Shown piece by piece: positions 52,929 to 64,000 of a DNA stretch of 64,000 nt. The first letter of the stretch is position 1. Each line of letters opens with the position of its first letter. A program made the translations under genes and the position numbers. Below the pieces are notes generated by a model that was given only the letters and a program-made list of their open reading frames with translations, made no database searches and was not told the DNA's origin. Source of the stretch: Phoenix dactylifera (taxonomy: Eukaryota > Streptophyta > Magnoliopsida > Arecales > Arecaceae); assembly GCF_009389715.1 (NCBI RefSeq), contig NC_052395.1, positions 24,043,482 to 24,107,481 on the forward strand, in the 5' to 3' direction.

Positions 52929-55900
52929 ATAATAGCTCTGGCACCTATCATCAAAAGGATCCAAATCAGTACGTGTGTGTGAACTCTTCTTTTTGGGGGT
53001 GCATCAGTTATGGTTCCATAGTCTGGCTTGGATTATGAATAGGCTGGCCAAGCGATAAAACTCTTGATGTTAGTTTTCTGCAAAAGAAAATTTTAGAGTC
53101 ATCCACTTGCTTAAGAAATCTAAATTGTTTTTTTCTTGGCACATAACTTTTTTCTGATAATTCATCAAGATCAAGCTTAGATCCAGGCACCTCACGATTG
53201 TTCTCCTCCTTGGGTGGATGTATACCACTTAAGGCTAGCTTGGTCATTTTATAAATTATTTCTGACGTGATATTTAGGTCTCATTTTAGTTAATTATTTG
53301 GCTAGTATTCTATTAAGTTATGGGTTAAAGTGTTGGATAAAAAACAAACCTCAGAAGAATAAGCGTAAATTTTTCAAACTACTGGATATAAGTATAATTT
53401 ACCCCTAATCATAAAGATCTTTTTATAATTTACTCATTACTCAGAGATACTTTTGATTTTTTATATAAGGTAAATGGATTCACTAATGTTGTTAATTTAA
53501 TTATATAGGTTTTACAAATTAATGGATATAAGTGTAATAAAGATAAATCTCAAAAGAAATTTTATAATTTACTCAATTATTAAAGTTGTCCATGGGCCGA
53601 CTCCTCCGCATAGGTACCAATGAACATAGCGGTATTATGAAGTTTTTTTTTAAAAAAAAAATGAAATATGACAGTTTTTTTGCTACTTCAATTTTGAACC
53701 TTGGGTATCTTTCTAAAAAGAGATGGGTGCCAACCAAGTTGTTGGTTAACCATCAGCAATTTGCTGATAAGAATATAATTTAATTTCTCCAAACCATATA
53801 ACAAGGAATGGAGCAAGAGAAAATTAGCTAGCCATTAAAATTTATTTCTAAACAAGATATCATAACCATGCATCCTTCCTTGCGTTTAGCCACAATCATT
53901 CAAATTTTTTTTCACATGCATCATATGTTCATGGAAGTAGTGCATAATTAGTTTAAAAATTTTGAATTAGGTTCACCTGTAGGTTCTTCTTGCATCAGCT
54001 TTACATGGATTAATTTTGATTTAAATCCGGTCGCTTATTGTGGGCTGGGTAGCTTGGGGTCCAAAAAGAGAGAGAATCAACAACCATCAAGTATCCCTTG
54101 AGTGGCACTTAAACGGTATTCCTCAAACACCAGAGAGAAGACACGAGGAGCAGAAAAGAAAGCACATAGAGGGGAGGGGATGAAGTACCAGCTTAAGCTT
54201 GTAATGCTGTAAAGTACATGTGTAATATCTCCGGGGGCTTTTAACCTTTAGGTATTAGCCAAACTTAAGCCTTGGGTCACTTGGGGATCAATGATGCCAA
54301 AGGTGCATGGGTTCGGGCTGTATCTTTTGCTTCGAAGAATGATTGATCCTCTTTCGTGGCATTGGCTGCTAGATTTTCCATCAAGGAAAGACATAGAGAG
54401 ATCACAACCATGCAGCTCTCAAAGCATTTGAAACTCTTTCATTTATCTGCCTGCAAAGACCTCGAAGTAGCCATTGTGGGATCCAATGGTGGATATGTGC
54501 ACATTAGCCCAATTCTATTTCTTGTCCAATAACGATTGGCAGGCCATGCGCAAGACTTCTGCCCGAGGCGCATCTGAAAATGAACTGAGCTGTGATGTAT
54601 GATCACAGCTCAGTCGCTTAACATTGACGTATTCAGGCTGGCTAAATTAGACAAGAACAAGCTAAGCTGCAGTCGTATTTTTCAGTCTATCTTATGCATA
54701 ACTTGTGATGGAACACCTTATGAGGTTTCCATGCATGCTTTTGCATTGCCTAGAGTTTAAATAGGATATTTTTTTTGCTTATGTTATGGTGCTTTGAAGA
54801 AATCCCTATAGTTCTATCTTCCGATGATTCAAAGTTTGTGTCCTTTTTCCTCTGAAAAAAAAGTAGGCAATGTTTGTGCCTATTACTGGATATTTGATGC
54901 GTTCTCTAAGCTAATATTTGTTTTCATAATTCATTTAATTTGGATTGGTAAAGTTCTCCATTTGTTGCATTGGATATTATATTAATCTATTCAATGAAGG
55001 GTTGCAAATTTGTCAGGTTGACCAACGACCCGACCGGATAAACCCAAACAAATCTTTTTTTGAGTTGGGTTTTACCAGGTTAGAGTTGGGTTTTATATTT
55101 TGTAAAATGACATAATCTAACCAAGCAATATGTCAGGTTTAGTTTGGATTGGATCAATAAAAAATATACTAGATCAAGCTTGGACCCGATCATCCCAACC
55201 CAACATCCGGAATTATGTAAAACCATTTCTCCTCCACCCTAAATGTCTGTCCAAATTGGCTTATCCCAACAACCCAATCTCTTCTTAGCTATTTTAATTT
55301 AATTATATTTAAACATTTATTGTTAGTAGAAGTGTAATAAGTCGAATATGAGCAAGCTGAGCCATATTCAAGCCTAGGTTAAAATCACAGTAGCATCTCA
55401 AGCTCGAGTCAAATATATCTTCTTTTTTTTTTCTCAAAAGATTTTGATATGTCAGTCCTCCTTCTCCAAGCCAATCGAATACATGTAGCACATGTTTTTG
55501 ACTATTAGGACAAAAAGGCATTCAACTAGTTATGAATTTTAGAATACTGATGATGCTTTAATTTTATTATTATTATATCACAAACTGAAGCATTCATTCA
55601 CATTTTTTTCTTTAAGATGTATATATTTTAATAAAAAATGATATATACTATAATTATTGTTAAATGGATGATAATCAACCAAGTCGGTTATTAGTTGTGT
55701 TAAAGGAAGTATTTTATCCTACTAACCAAAAAAATAAGTACTATATATACTCTTACAAACGAAGAATCTTTCTGAGATTTTGACCAAAAAAAAAAAAAAA
55801 ACAATGACATGTCAAAAACCCCTTGCCGAACCCGATCTGTCCCTTCCACTGCGATCGGTTTGGTGACCCCACCTCGGCGCGGTGCTACCACCTCATCTTC

Positions 55901-58560
55901 CGCCGCCTCCTTCCTCTTTGTCAGCGGCGCCCTCCCGGGCTCCGGCACTTCCCCTTCCCACTATGTTGGCTGGCAGCTCCGGCGGATGGTTCCGAACCAT
56001 ACTTGACCTCAAGCCACTTAAATAGCTAATAGGTTGGATCTGGATATAAAATCAAGACTTGAACATGAAATAGGATTAAGCTGAGATCATATAAACACCA
56101 ATATGACCTTATCTATTAGCAGCTCTTAACTCTATAAATCTTATTTTAATTTAAATTCATTGAATAGCTAGTCTAAACTAAACCACCAAATACTTGCTTG
56201 GATGGTATCATCTCTTGGTAATAGCTTAAGACTCAATTCCACATGGAGTTAGTCTCCAAGGGTGGGGTGGGTACAAGTTAGAATAAAATTAGGGTCTACT
56301 TCTAGTCTAAAAGAAGAAAAAAAAGCTAATTAAAATTGAAGCCATTACATTGCCCATATTATGTTACTGATTTGTCTTAAAAAGAAACCAAATTTGATGC
56401 AGTACTTAATATATTTGCTGGTCACAAAAATATTAGGAGGCACGGATAGGCTGCATTAAGTTAGTCATGAAGCCGTCATTTAAGAATTGGGCTCAATTCT
56501 CGTCATACGCTGCACATAGCAACATATATGTTTTCATTCAGGCCCCTGATCTGCTAGACCATGGAGAGAGCCTGCATGTATCTATGTATGCATGTAGATA
56601 CATGTAGGTGCATACATACAAACATATATACATATGTAATTGTGGACTTTTCATTCTAGTGACTGCCAGGGGGGTTGCACATTCACTTCTTTCTCATTTT
56701 TTTTACTTCCCTTATTATACACCATGCAGGCACCTATCATGAGAGAGAAGCAAAGCAAGTGCAAAATTTATAAGAGTTTACCAATGACCAAGCAAGCTGC
56801 ATTAATAAACATTACAGATAGGGTTTGTGGTTGTATCCTTCGCATGAAAGAAGGATTCATTTTTCTTCGCACGAATCGACTGTTAGGTCACCCCTGCACA
56901 GCTCTTAAATCACTTGAACTATTGAGCAGTGGATGAGCCAACCGTGATTCCTGCAGAGGAAGGTGGATCCTTCTTTTGCGCGAAAGATACGGGGTGGTAA
57001 AATCTTCAAATTTCATCTAAACAAAAAGGAACACCCTTTAAATAACAACTGTAGGAAGCATATAATCACATGCTGCAACATAAATCCGTGTTGAGAGGGT
57101 CGAACTACGTCTGGGGGGCTGCTTACTATTAACTTCCATGGAATTAATACTACTTCCAATAAGTGCTATCATCAAGGATCTCTAGAAAACATGGAAATTA
57201 AAGGTAGAATTGTCATCTTTCGCTAGTTGCCTGTGGCATCTGCAGTGCATAGGATGGAAAACTTAAGTAGGAACATGAAAAGAATAGGATATAAGTCCAA
57301 GAGAAATCAATGTTATAGCCTATAGGCATCCCATAACTATGGAACCAGGGAATTTATGACCAGGTGTTTGCCTTAGTTCCACATGATAAACTTTTTTTTT
57401 TCGTTTTTTCCTTTGCTTGAAAAATGATAGTTTTGGTTAATTCTTTCACATTTCACATTTTATAGAATGAGATAGGGTGGTTTATCTATTGTCCAAATTT
57501 TTCTCTGTTCTATTTTGCAAAAAGTGGATGAACCACCAAAATTTGGATTGAAAGAATAAAATGAGGAATAGGAGGATATAATGAGAGTGACTGAGAGAGA
57601 ATCTAATGGAAGTGGCACACATGCAAGCTAGACTAGCTAGTTCAAGATAGGTATAAACGCAGGTCGTTCCTTCTAAGATGTAAGCTTTTTGTAGTGCTCA
57701 GATCCTGGTCAACGGAAGACTTACCGATATCTTGGCTGATAGCACAACCATCATATAAAAAACAATAAGAACGACGGATTTGTCTTCTAGGTCAGTGCAT
57801 GGACATTTTTATATACTTAAGAATTCGCAGTGCGTACGTAAAACCATCACATCTGAACATCTATTATTGTTAAACTAATACCTTGTTATCTTTCCCTGAA
57901 GAAAAATTCCAATATTTTAATTAGGCAGATTAATTAATTAATTATGTGCATGTGGAGTCCTATCAATGCACTGGTAGACAATTTCTCTTTAAAAAGGGGA
58001 ACATATTGGAATCAAGGGTAAAGCTCTCGCCATAATTGGAACGAGCGCTATCCGATTTATAAAACCTAAGAGCGGTGAGACCAAGGTGGTAATCTGGTGT
58101 TAAGAGAGCTTGGGTTTTATTCGAGTTGTCTGAACTCGAAATGCGCTGACGTCGATTTAATCAGCAAACCGCATGCTCTATAACCGGATGATTCTGTGTG
58201 GATATGCTTTCCTTCTATCAGCACTGAGATGGCACTGGGGTGACGTACTCACACGTGGATGGCCTAGTAGAGTTTTTCACGGATTGGAAAGGACACGCGG
58301 AAACTTGCGACCCGCATCGAATATTTTTTGGTAGAAGAAAGGTCCAGTGGAGGCTGCTACGCGAGTGGAGTACTTCTGCCCCTCCCCTTCCCTTTTTTTT
58401 TTAATTTTTTTTTATTTTATTTTAAAGAGCGATGAGACCATGTGGGCACCTTCTCCCAGCAGTGAACTGGCACTGGAATCCCAAGAGGCACAGAAGTGAA
58501 GAGTAAGCAATCCACCTCCCACAGCTTCCAAAGAATCACATGGAGTTGATGGAGTCCTAC
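52929..58560. other. Intergenic, no gene seen
   Basis: AT-rich. 53260-53590 is a dispersed repeat also present inverted at 37690-38060. 55010-55200 has iterated gacccgacc/aacccaac text. 55800-56000 is a short GC-rich island whose frames resemble no family. A run of T lies near 58395-58420. A perfect hairpin is listed separately. No RNA gene was recognised. Confidence 0.5.
54584..54614. other. Perfect 13-bp hairpin
   Basis: actgagctgtgat, loop gtatg, atcacagctcagt. The stem has no mismatch. Not followed by a T-run, so a terminator role is not indicated. Confidence 0.85.
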
Positions 58561-58568
58561 AACACCCA

Positions 58569-58576
58569 ATAAAAGG
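58569..58576 (+). promoter_or_regulatory. Possible TATA box of the plus-strand peroxidase gene
   Basis: ATAAAAGG 79 bp upstream of the ATG; fits a leader of about 45 nt. Confidence 0.45.
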
Positions 58577-58647
58577 CTCTCACGTCTCTCTTCGTAGCAC
58601 TCACCGTCTTCTTAACCAAATCACAGCACAGAACGGCCTGCTCTCAA

Positions 58648-60932
58648 ATGGCTGCAGCTATCTCCATAGCTCTCCTATTAGCCAATCTTCTCGCCACTTC
58701 CCTCTCTCTAGAAATCCACTTCTATAGAAACTCATGCCCCAGAGCTGAACTCATAGTTAGCCAAGTAGTCAGAAGGCATTTCCAAAGAGACCTATCAGTC
58801 CCTGCTGGCCTACTTCGCCTATACTTCCATGATTGTTTTGTTAGAGTATGTTAACTTCCAGATTTTTTTCATCGCTCGTTAGCTTATTGTTTACCTCTTC
58901 TTTTGATGGATCGTGATCGTTCAGAGTCCATCTTGTTGTGATAGGGCTGTGATGCTTCAGTTCTTCTCGACAGCACTGATGACAACATAGCAGAGAAGGA
59001 GGCTCCTCCAAATCTAACGCTGAGAACATTCGATGTGATAGATGATATAAAGGCTGAGCTAGAGAAGGAATGCAGGGGGCTCGTGTCGTGTGCCGATATA
59101 TTAGCCTTAGCCACAAGGGATGGGGTGGCACTGTCCGGGGGAGCGGCCTATGCTCTTCCTACTGGGAGGAGGGACGGGATTATTTCTAGAATGGAAGATG
59201 TTCGTTTACCAAGTCCCACTTTCTCCGTTCAAGAAGCAGTAGATGCCTTCAAAAGCATAAATCTCGACTTGTGGGATCTCACTACATTGCTAGGTAAATT
59301 GACCTCATTGTAAGTAGTTCAGCAGTTTGCTATGGAACATGGTTTACTTTGATAGAGTAGAGTAGATAATGGTTTTAGCTAGCTTACAAGTAGATCTGAT
59401 TTAAGGCAGTGATGTGCACTTTGTTTCAAGTCTATAATATAATACCCTGGGATTTTCTCGAAAAATGTGATACCTAGGATATGTCAACAGATGTTGATCC
59501 AACTCTTCCTTGCACTGTAATACCTTGAGGTGCATCAATATGCAGCTTAGTTCGATTCCTGCTTGCAAGTCCCATACCTCTATGATTGGAGATGGCTTTA
59601 TTTAGCTCTTTTTATTATGTTTTGACACTTTCAATGAAGAGCTGCATTAATTTTATGATATTAGTGCACCAGCAGTCTTTGACCTTGATTTTGTGCTAAC
59701 AAACTATGCTAACAGTCGTTAGCTTTTTGACCTTGAATCTCTGTTCAAGTGAGTTCCTTTTGCATGATACGATCAATGCAGCCCTTGAATTGAAGATAAT
59801 TGTATCAATTTGGTCAGTAAATTTAAAGCCAAAGACAATTCTCTAAATGCAAAAAAGCGCAGTGCTTCAGTTGTATTGGTTTTTCAGTCTATGATAAAAG
59901 CATCATAACCATAATCATGGTATCAGTTCATGTACTTCATTTTATTATGTAGTTGTTATAAATATAATTCAGTGAATTATGCTTTCTGTTAAGTTCTTAG
60001 GTCATGCAACATGAAGTAGTTCTATAACCCTTAATTTGATAACTATTGTTTACTTTGATCACAATCTCGCCAAATAGATTCTATGTATACTGTTTTTAGA
60101 GTTCCTGTCGGGAAAATCTCTAAATAAGACAATATGGAAAATTTTTAAATGGTAGTGAAAGAAGAGTCATTAAAAATTATGTATGGTGATGATACAATGA
60201 AAATTAACCAGGATTGTAGCTTGTGCCATTTTTCTTCCAAAGCCATCCATTCTGCATTGCACTTTTTCTTCTTGTTCTTTTTCCTTTTTTCATTGGAGGA
60301 AATTCTGCATACTTATTGACCTCTCTCTGCTCCTCAACTTTGAAGTAGACCATATTTTTGAGAAATATTGAAGTTCATGATACAAAAAGAGTCCTGAATG
60401 GAGCATTTTGCATGCATAATTATCATCAATCTGTAAAATAACATGGATAGTCTGGTTCTCTTATTTTCTCCTTCCAACTTCAGGTGCTCATAGTGTCGGA
60501 TTCTGTCACTGTGGATTCTTCATCGATCGGCTTTACAACTACAGGGGCACCGCTTCAGCAGATCCACAGATTGAACCAAGCTTGCTGGAAACCCTCAAAC
60601 AGAAATGCCCCCCTCATGTTGCAGAACTTGCTAACATAACCAAAGACCCGACAGTCTCCATGAATCAAGTTGCCTCCACGCCTTATACTCTTGACAACTC
60701 ATTTTATCTTGGCGTGCTTAATAAGAAGGCAATTCTAAAATTAGACCAAGATTTGGCTTTCACTGATCTTACAAGTAGATTATCTGCACGATATGCGAAC
60801 GATCCAAACTTTTTCAGCAGTCAGTTTTCAGAGTCCTTGATCAAACTTGGAAATGTGGGTGTGCTAACAGGACAACAAGGGGAGATCAGACTGAGCTGTC
60901 GAAAAGTAAATGGTGATACATCAACAAGTTGA
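58648..60932 (+). CDS. Class III peroxidase, 331 residues, three exons
   Basis: Secreted haem peroxidase that oxidises phenolics with H2O2 in the cell wall. Exons 58648-58845, 58945-59293 and 60484-60932; introns are GT-AG, phases 0 and 1, the second about 1.2 kb. Signal peptide about 1-20 (ISIALLLANLLATSLS). Distal site LLRLYFHDCF gives Arg57 and His61; GCDAS follows the first intron; [20 protein letters not shown]; substrate-channel PTGRRDG; proximal haem ligand His185 in GAHSVGFCHC. The eight conserved cysteines are recognisable, with one extra in FCHCGFF. TTLLGAHS replaces the usual VALSGAHT. The exon 2/3 intron found in the neighbouring gene is absent. It is tail to tail with the next gene, stops 691 bp apart. 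Substrate and clade are not assigned. Confidence 0.92.
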
Positions 60933-61622
60933 GAAACTAATTGTATCTCACGGTTTGTCTTTATATTCTTCGTTAATTGTCTCATCTCGAAGCTCATATT
61001 TTTCCTATAGTTGTATCTCAATTCATTAGTGAGTTGAAGACAGTGAGTGGAACCATGAGAGTATCATCCTCTCACAATATATGACATTTAGGCAAGCTAT
61101 TCTACTTCCTATTCCTCTACTAAAATCAACCAAGACTTGCAACTGTGACAATGGGTCCATCAATTCATTGTTGTATTTATTTGTTATGCTTGTAGGTTAA
61201 TTATCCTTCCTTGATAAGTTGTCTATAGGGAAGTTATTAGCTCGATTTCTCAGTTCACCAACCAAGCATGATGCATCTCATTTCTGCCTACCTTCTTGTC
61301 TCTTCTTTTCAAGGATTTATTGTGTGAGAGCCTGCTGTTATAATTAGATTATATCTTTTTTGAGGAAAAGGGAGGAATCTTTTAAGTTATGTCAGAGAGT
61401 GAATAAGTATCTAACAATAGTTTCCATTTTTTTTTTAATTTCAAAAGTTCCTCAACCAATCTCTACCTTTTAGCACATACGTTTATTACAGTTGCTTGAA
61501 AAAACTTGCAGAAGAAAAAGGAAGAAAAGAAAACACAAATCCTTGCAGGAAGTCTCCTTGGAGACAAATCATTCACCATCAAAATCACAAACCTAAAGCA
61601 ATCAACCAAAACTTGCAACCAT
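60933..61622. other. Convergent 3' flanks of the two peroxidase genes
   Basis: AT-rich; 3' untranslated regions and poly(A) signals of both genes are expected here. No other gene seen. Confidence 0.6.
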
Positions 61623-63238
61623 CTAGCTATTCACGACCGCACAGTTCTTCCTAATTTCACCCAAAGATCCCGTCTTTACCTCAATCCTTCCCATCTTCTC
61701 CATGGACAAAGCAAATTCTTTGAAGAATACTTCAAGAGGATTGTTGACAAGCTGAATGATGTAGGCCTTTGTTGCAGCATTAGTTATCAGAGCTGCATCA
61801 GATTGGAAGAGACCTCTTCTCTTGAGTAGATGTTTGTAGTATCCAAGATCAAAAGTTCTGAAGCTACCCGGATCCATTTCAACAATTGTTGTCGTGTCAT
61901 TAGGAACTTGGCACTTGTACTTCTTCAAATTTGCAGCATAAAAGCTATCCAGAGAAGGGTCTTCATCACCTTTTCCAGTGAAATTATAAAGGCGACTACT
62001 GAATGATGAGCAGTGAGAGACGCCAATTGTATGAGCTCCTGTTGTGTAGCATTTTAGTCTTCATACAAGGGAAAATATCTATGTTATATGAAATGTTAAA
62101 AACATGCCATTAGCCACTTACCAGACAAAAGTACTAGATCTTTTAAGCTGAGTCCTTTACTAGCAAAAGACGTTTGGAGGATGCTAAAATTAAAAGTTGG
62201 GGCTGGAAGGTTTTTCAAGACCTCTATGGAATTTGAGATCAAACCATCTCTTCGCCCGGTGGGAACATTCCAAAAGGGACCTCCCTGTTGCAATAAGAAA
62301 AGAACAGCTTTGATAGTTAAGAAGTTTCAGTATTAGAGAAGTTTCCACAAGGACCACAACTGTAGGTAATAATGAACAAACCTATGGCTCATTGAAGGTT
62401 AAGAACATCATACAACCGGCATTCAAGCCTGATGTTGATCCTATAACTTGGTGCCAACTTCTTGTACACAACTTCAGGCAAGAGAACGACCGGGCAAAAA
62501 TGCTTGACATGCCCTACTGGTTACAGACTCATGTAACCAACTAGTACCTTAAAGCTTCCTTATACTTGGAAGTCAGGCAAAAGTGTAGGTTTGGCATGTT
62601 GCATTCATCTCTAAGGCGCAAATCAAAAGTCCAAAGAGCTAATTGAAGTCCTTTATTATTAGAGAAGTTTCTTTATAAAAATGGAGTAGGCCAAAAAGAA
62701 GAAGGTAAGAAGGAAAAAGACTAGCAAAGTATAGGTTCCTTACTGTGACAATAACAGAATCTCTTGCAACTAAGGCGAGAATATCGGCGCATGAAACAAC
62801 ACCAGGGCATTCTGCTTCTATTAAGGTCTTGACTCTATCAATGAAATCGAAACCACGAAGGCTTAGATTTGGGAATGCTGATTTCTCTGCTTGATTCTTA
62901 CTAGTGGAGTTCATCAGAATGGAAGCATCGCAACCCTGAAACAAAGGAGAATTCAACACAAAACTTGTAGTCACATATGCAACACAAAGGACACAATGGA
63001 ACGAAGAATTGTGCCGCATGCATTTAGGTACCCCGACAAAGCAATCATGGAAGTGCATCCTAAGAAGAGGGGCAGCTAACGATGGCTCATGAGGTATGTG
63101 TTTCTTAACATAGTCGAATATAATCTTCTCAGCCTTTGGACAACTCTCATCATAGAAACCCAACTTGAGATCAGCACTTGCACAAAATAAACTCAACGCT
63201 GCACACACCACAAGGCACTGGATGCTCGTCTTCCTCAT
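61623..63238 (-). CDS. Class III peroxidase, 325 residues, four exons
   Basis: Exons (minus) 63238-63032, 62935-62744, 62284-62122 and 62038-61623; all introns GT-AG, phases 0, 0 and 1, the classical four-exon peroxidase structure. Signal peptide about 1-22 ([16 protein letters not shown]). Distal Arg60 and His64 in [48 protein letters not shown]; proximal His190 in LVLLSGAHTIG; Cys in SHCSSF, YKCQVP and KNCAVVNS. All eight disulphide cysteines and both haem-pocket histidines are present, so it should be active and secreted. HDCFVGG has Gly where Arg is common. It differs enough from the plus-strand gene that this is an old pair or two separate clades, not a fresh duplication. Confidence 0.93.
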
Positions 63239-64000
63239 TGCTCTAAGACAAGATGAATTACAAAACTTGACCAGTAGTTGGATGCAAAAGGCCCTTACTA
63301 CGCCCTTTATGTTTTATATGCTTCAATAGATTTATAGGCCTCCCCTGCAGTTTCTTCATGAGAGCAGGTGCTGTCCTTATAACCTTTTATATGAGAATTA
63401 GCTGAGAGCAAGCTTCTTTGGCAAAGTTGAGTACAAGACAGAAAGAAGGTCTGAACAGTTGGGCAATCTTAGGTGTCTCACTGACTTTTGTTATGAGATC
63501 TTTAAGAAAACATATTCATTATATCCTTCCGCAGATATCCAACATCAAAAGAAACCAAGACTTCACCAACTCCGTTTCGTAGAACAGACATGCACTCTTT
63601 TGGCTTATGATTGAATTGTCTGTCTGCCTCACGGTAACAACCACCATTTGTGGTGGCATTTGAGCAGTGTTTTGGGTATACCAGCTGGTCTTTGTTAGCT
63701 TGTCCTTTTTTCTGTGATGTTAGTCGTCTGTTAATGGGGATACGACCTTACCACGTTACATATCACTATCATTACAGATCATGTATATGTCTACTGATAT
63801 GCAACTTGTGTGCACGCCAAGTTCGTACCAACCCCACAAGGGATACAATTTCGTAATTAGGCTTAAGCCATGCTGGCTATGAGTCTCCATTAATTCAACC
63901 CCTTTTCTTTTTTGTTTTTCTCCTTTTGGTGCAATTAGCAATTGGTTCACCAGACTCCTTTCAGTACAAAAAAAAAAAAAAGTTTATCCCAATGCATTTT
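63239..64000. other. Upstream region of the minus-strand peroxidase; no other gene
   Basis: Holds the likely promoter of the gene ending at 61623. No further coding sequence recognised to the window edge. Confidence 0.5.
63312..63318 (-). promoter_or_regulatory. Likely TATA box of the minus-strand peroxidase gene
   Basis: TATAAAA on the minus strand, 74 bp upstream of the ATG. Confidence 0.6.

Noticed and set aside
55700-56029. Overlapping frames in a short GC island
   Set aside because: No family resemblance and no splice or promoter context; may be a gene scrap but not supportable.

Overview
The window is plant nuclear DNA from a monocot, very probably date palm (Phoenix dactylifera). It has GT-AG introns, plant-type promoters, plant gene families and abundant LTR retrotransposons. 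The species call rests on one locus. An R2R3-MYB gene of the anthocyanin type (exons from 7697) is broken in exon 3 by an 11,719 bp Copia-ended insertion with a perfect 5-bp target duplication. This matches what I remember of the yellow-fruit allele of the palm VIRESCENS (VIR) gene, which carries the 'Ibn Majid' retrotransposon. No database search was possible.

Layout. 1-3436: LTR-retrotransposon remnant. 3776-5690: decayed LINE. 5480-7940: one arm of an inverted duplication holding the MYB promoter and first exons. 7697-9150 and 20859-21069: the MYB gene, split by the insertion at 9140-20858. The insertion is nested three deep: a Copia element reduced to LTRs and part of RNase H contains a CACTA transposon (9796-19656). 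The CACTA carries a captured, frameshifted first exon of the chloroplast import channel gene TOC75 and a non-autonomous Ty3/Gypsy element (11770-16452). That Gypsy element has a single open frame joining Gag to a chromodomain. 22231-28440: microsatellite, Gypsy remnant, a broken MYB copy and the rest of the second duplication arm, enlarged by insertions. 28560-28918: isolated first-exon-like sequence. 31300-31389: a box C/D snoRNA whose two guides fit 25S rRNA. 31874-32521 and 36793-37452: two NDR1/HIN1-like membrane proteins, the first an NDR1 homologue. 58648-63238: two class III peroxidase genes, tail to tail.

38404-52923 is the most unusual structure. It is a 14.5 kb Tat-lineage Ty3/Gypsy insertion with a perfect 5-bp target duplication (GAGTT), but its two outer LTRs are inverted, so both outer ends are U5 ends. 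At its centre is a 139-bp-arm palindrome made of two head-to-head R-U5 ends and two primer-binding sites. The left half is an internally deleted inverted copy whose deletion joint has 9 nt of microhomology. The whole looks like one integrated, self-primed, head-to-head cDNA.

Intact host genes are few: two NHL genes, the snoRNA and two peroxidases. The MYB is intact through its DNA-binding domain only. If the VIR identification is right, its loss of the C-terminal region would lower anthocyanin in fruit skin. Everything between the host genes is mobile DNA or sequence in which I see no gene.
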